From VRUE01 sp035318745 (GTDB lineage Bacteria > Actinomycetota > Thermoleophilia > Solirubrobacterales > 70-9): a DNA stretch of 64,000 nt. Below the pieces are notes generated by a model. The model was not told where the DNA came from. It did not search any database and saw nothing but the letters and a program-made list of their open reading frames with translations. This document shows, piece by piece, positions 61,215-64,000 of the stretch. Position 1 is the first letter of the stretch, and each line of letters opens with the position of its first letter. The translations under genes and the position numbers were made by a program. The DNA lies in assembly GCA_035318745.1 (NCBI GenBank), contig DATHEA010000019.1, positions 1-64,000 on the forward strand, given 5' to 3'.

Positions 61215-62660
61215 TTGACTTCGCCCCAGGGGCAGCAGATAGATCGCGATTCGCCGCGCGAGGAATGCGGCGTCTTCGGCATATACGCGCCCGGGCACGA
61301 CGTCGCCCGCCTCACCTACTTCGGCCTCTACTCGCTTCAGCACCGTGGCCAGGAGTCAGCCGGGATCGCCACCTGCGAGGGCGGCCACATCACCACGATG
61401 CGGGACTCCGGCCTCGTCTCCCAGGTCTTCGACGAGGAGAAGCTGCGGGCGCTCGAGGGCGACATGGCGATCGGCCATGTCCGCTACTCGACCACCGGCG
61501 GCGGCTCCTGGGAGAACGCGCAGCCGGTCTGGCGCGACGACGGCCGCGAGCTGGCCCTCGGCCACAACGGCAACCTGACCAATGCGGTCGAGCTCTGGAG
61601 CGAGTTGAAGGAGACCGGGATCTCTTTCCGCGGAACGTCGGATTCGGAGATCATCGCGGCGCTGATCTCCTCCCACGACGGCAAGTTCGTCGAGGACGCG
61701 GTCGCCGATGTGATGCCGCGCCTGGAGGGCGCCTACTCGACCGTCGTGATGACCAAGCGGGCGATCGTCGCCTTCCGCGACCCGCACGGGGTGCGGCCGC
61801 TCTCGCTGGGACGGCTCGGCGAGCGCTTCGTCGTCGCCTCGGAGAGCTGCGCCTTCGACATCGTCGGCGCCGAGCTGATGCGCGAAGTGCATCCCGGCGA
61901 GATGGTCTCGTTGACCGAGCGCGGCCTCGAGACGCGCCAGGTGGTCAAGGCCGGCCGGCCGGCGCACTGCGTCTTCGAGCACATCTACTTCTCCCGGCCC
62001 GACAGCCGCCTCGAGGGCAAAGTGCTGCAGCAGGTACGCGGCCGGATGGGCGAAATCCTCTGGCGCGAGGCGCCGGCCGAGGCCGACCTGGTGATTTCGG
62101 TGCCGGACTCCGGCAACCCCGCGGCCGCCGGCTTCTCCCGCGCTTCGGGACTGCCCCGCGACGACGGCCTGATCAAGAACCGCTACGTCGCCCGCACCTT
62201 CATCCAGCCCGGCCAGGAGCTGCGCAAGCGCGGCCTGCGGCTCAAGTTCAACCCGCTGCCCGAGATCGTCGCCGGGCAGAGGATCGTCGTCGTCGACGAC
62301 TCGATCGTGCGCGGCAACACGACGCGGCAGATCGTCGGCATGCTGCGCGACGCGGGGGCGAGCGAGGTGCACCTGCGGATCTCCGCGCCACCGATCCGCC
62401 ATCCATGTCACTACGGCGTCGACATGTCGACCCGCGAGGAGATGATCGCCCACGAACGCACGATCGAGGAGGTCGCCGACGAGCTCGGCGCCGACTCGCT
62501 CGCTTACCTCTCGATGGAGGGCGTCTACGAGGCGATCGGCACCCCGCCCGAGGATCACTGCGACGCCTGCTTCACCGGCCGTTACCCGCTCGGCGATCCA
62601 GAAGATGCCAACGGGAAATTCGCTTTGGAGGACGTCACGGTAGTTCCGGCCACGCCGTAA
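61215..62660 (+). CDS. purF: Amidophosphoribosyltransferase
   Basis: 481 residues from a TTG with GAGGAAA upstream. A 15-residue propeptide (TSPQGQQIDRDSPREE) precedes the nucleophile Cys in CGVFGIYAPG. The glutaminase core has SLQHRGQESAGIATCEG and HVRYSTTGGGSWENAQPV. The PRTase motif is RIVVVDDSIVRGNTTRQIV. Fe-S-type Cys residues (CHYGVDMSTREEMIA; CDACFTGRYP) are present. It catalyses the first committed purine step. Confidence 0.95.
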   Translation: MTSPQGQQIDRDSPREECGVFGIYAPGHDVARLTYFGLYSLQHRGQESAGIATCEGGHITTMRDSGLVSQVFDEEKLRALEGDMAIGHVRYSTTGGGSWENAQPVWRDDGRELALGHNGNLTNAVELWSELKETGISFRGTSDSEIIAALISSHDGKFVEDAVADVMPRLEGAYSTVVMTKRAIVAFRDPHGVRPLSLGRLGERFVVASESCAFDIVGAELMREVHPGEMVSLTERGLETRQVVKAGRPAHCVFEHIYFSRPDSRLEGKVLQQVRGRMGEILWREAPAEADLVISVPDSGNPAAAGFSRASGLPRDDGLIKNRYVARTFIQPGQELRKRGLRLKFNPLPEIVAGQRIVVVDDSIVRGNTTRQIVGMLRDAGASEVHLRISAPPIRHPCHYGVDMSTREEMIAHERTIEEVADELGADSLAYLSMEGVYEAIGTPPEDHCDACFTGRYPLGDPEDANGKFALEDVTVVPATP

Positions 62661-62665
62661 CCAAC

Positions 62666-62710
62666 TGCGGTCGACTTTTGGTTCGCATACCGACTCAAAG
62701 CTCGACCGCA
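62666..62710 (+). terminator. Hairpin after purF
   Basis: TGCGGTCGA (62666-62674) and TCGACCGCA (62702-62710) are perfect 9-bp arms. Inside, CTTTTGG and CTCAAAG partly pair. It sits in the 76-nt purF-purN gap and may attenuate rather than end transcription, since purN and purH follow. Confidence 0.5.
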
Positions 62711-62736
62711 CATGGCCGGCACAGGAAGATGCGGAC

Positions 62737-63354
62737 GTGAGCGCCTTCCGAATCGTCGTCCTAGCCTCGGGTTCGGGGACCAACCTCCAGGCGATCCTCG
62801 ACGCGCTGCACGGGCGCGAGGGGGTCGAGGTGGCCGGGGTCGGCTCCGACAAGCCCGCCGCGCGGGCGCTGGAACTGGCGCGCGCAGCGGGGGTGGAGAC
62901 CGCAGTCTTCCCCCGCGACGACTACGCCGGCCGCGAGGCGCGCGACGTGGCGATGGCCGCCTGGGTCGAGGCGCGCGGTGCCGACCTCGTCGTACTCGCC
63001 GGCTACATGCAGCTGCTCTCCCCCGCCTTCGTCGCTCGCTTCCGCAACCGCGTCGTCAACATACACCCGGCGTTGCTGCCCGCCTTCCCGGGCCTCGACG
63101 CGATCGGCCAGGCGCTGGCGGCAGGTGTCGAGGTCACCGGGGTCACGGTCCACTTCGTCGACGAGGGAGTCGACACCGGCCCGGCGATCGTGCAGCGCGA
63201 GGTGCCGGTGCCGGCGGGGTGCGACCGGGACCGCCTGGAGGAGGCGATCCACGCGGTCGAGCACGAGCTGTACCCGGAGGCGATCCGCATGATCGCCCAG
63301 GGTCGGGCTAGGATCGACGCCGACGACCCGCGGGTCGTCGTAATCGATGAGTGA
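62737..63354 (+). CDS. purN: GAR transformylase, folate-dependent
   Basis: 205 residues from a GTG. RIVVLASGSGTNLQAILDAL is the phosphate-binding N-terminus, VVLAGYMQLLSPAFVARFRN and VVNIHPALLPAFPGLDAIGQ carry the catalytic Asn-His, and TVHFVDEGVDTGPAIVQREV carries the Asp. It formylates GAR. It overlaps purH by 8 nt. Confidence 0.95.
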   Translation: MSAFRIVVLASGSGTNLQAILDALHGREGVEVAGVGSDKPAARALELARAAGVETAVFPRDDYAGREARDVAMAAWVEARGADLVVLAGYMQLLSPAFVARFRNRVVNIHPALLPAFPGLDAIGQALAAGVEVTGVTVHFVDEGVDTGPAIVQREVPVPAGCDRDRLEEAIHAVEHELYPEAIRMIAQGRARIDADDPRVVVIDE

Positions 63355-64000
63355 GGCCCCCGCAGACACCCGAGACAAGGTCGCCGGCAACGGCGCGATC
63401 CGGGTGCGCCGGGCGCTGATCTCGGTCTCCGACAAGACCGGAATCGCCGACTTTGCCAAGACGCTTGCGGCGCAGGGCGTCGAGGTCCTTTCCACTGGCG
63501 GGACTGCGAGCGCCTTACGCGAGGCAGGACTTGAGGTCACCGATGTCTCCGAGTTCACCGGCCAGGAGGAGATCCTCGGCGGCCGGGTGAAGACGTTGCA
63601 TCCGCGCCTGCACGCGGCGCTGCTGGCGCGCCGCGCCGACCCGGAGCACATGGCGACGCTGGAGCGCGAGGGGATCGAGCCGATCGACCTGGTCTGCGTC
63701 AACCTCTACCCCTTCGAGGAGACCGTCGCCGCGCACGAGGTCGATCCGCAGGTCGCGGTCGAGAACATCGACATCGGCGGCCCGACGATGATCCGCGCCG
63801 CCGCCAAGAACCACGAGGGCGTCGCCGTCATCGTCAAACCGGAGTCCTACGATGCGGTCTGCGCCGAGCTCGAGGAGAGCGGCGGCGAGGTCTCGGCCTC
63901 GACCAGCCACTGGCTTGCCAACGAGGCCTTCACCCACATCGCCCGCTACGACGCCGCGATCAGCCGCTGGTTCTCGGCCTCCTATGAGGACTTCCCCGAA
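63347..64000 (+). CDS. purH: AICAR transformylase/IMP cyclohydrolase (5' part)
   Basis: 218 codons from ATG 63347 to the window edge, without a stop. RRALISVSDKTGIADFAKTL, VLSTGGTASALREAGLEVTD, GGRVKTLHPRLHAALLARR, LVCVNLYPFEETVAAHEVDP and NIDIGGPTMIRAAAKNHEG are the MGS-like cyclohydrolase domain. The transformylase domain lies beyond the window. It catalyses the last two steps to IMP. Confidence 0.95.
   Translation, partial: MSEAPADTRDKVAGNGAIRVRRALISVSDKTGIADFAKTLAAQGVEVLSTGGTASALREAGLEVTDVSEFTGQEEILGGRVKTLHPRLHAALLARRADPEHMATLEREGIEPIDLVCVNLYPFEETVAAHEVDPQVAVENIDIGGPTMIRAAAKNHEGVAVIVKPESYDAVCAELEESGGEVSASTSHWLANEAFTHIARYDAAISRWFSASYEDFPE

Overview
The window is high-GC DNA with short operons, overlapping ATGA/GTGA/TGATG junctions, many GTG and TTG starts, an HspR-type dnaK operon, myo-inositol and phosphatidylinositol-type lipid genes, and actinobacterial-style surface and transport proteins. 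This points to an actinobacterium. The mix of genes (SIMPL and GYD proteins, a lysine-rich phasin-like protein, an LpqY/Sug-like ABC operon) suggests class Thermoleophilia, possibly Solirubrobacterales. That placement is inference from gene content only.

Layout. 1-4.2 kb: start of a secreted Ig-like repeat protein that runs off the left edge, then a leftward operon (unknown, winged helix, SSB-like, XRE regulator, decayed Schlafen/AlbA_2 protein) lying on the 3' side of a tRNA-Val. 4.6-6.1 kb: three small ordinary genes. 6.2-15.75 kb: an accessory island bounded by a tRNA-Glu with an abnormal D-loop. It holds a decayed TetR gene, an MntA/HepT (MNT-HEPN) module with a GNAT enzyme, a second broken HEPN gene, a frameshifted TIR/deoxyribosyltransferase-like gene beside an Abi-alpha (DUF4393-like) gene, an unassigned operon with a SecB-like protein and a possible PD-(D/E)XK protein, and a tyrosine integrase with excisionase and two XRE regulators.

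15.9-33.7 kb: housekeeping genes (SDR, CDF metal exporter, lysS, prmC, lgt, argF, rRNA methyltransferase, UDG, inositol phosphate synthase, a PI-phosphate synthase candidate, PAP2, nth, a small cytochrome c, two EEP-fold enzymes). 33.8-43.0 kb: the dnaK-grpE-dnaJ-hspR-clpB heat-shock operon, then a cell-wall hydrolase with two transglycosylase-like domains and an M15-like domain. 43.2-64 kb: a nearly complete purine pathway (purD, purE, purB, purC, purS, purQ, purL, purF, purN, purH). It is interrupted by an accessory segment after purB (SEC-C protein, SnoaL-like, VapBC, thioredoxin-fold protein, P450) and by a sugar ABC operon plus a TetR/MFS pair after purL.

Two things cut across the window. 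First, four or more frameshifts or truncations sit in accessory genes and none are seen in housekeeping genes, which argues for decay rather than uniform sequencing error. Second, many gene ends, and the variable N-termini of grpE and purL, carry long perfect and often nested inverted repeats with unrelated sequences but shared architecture.
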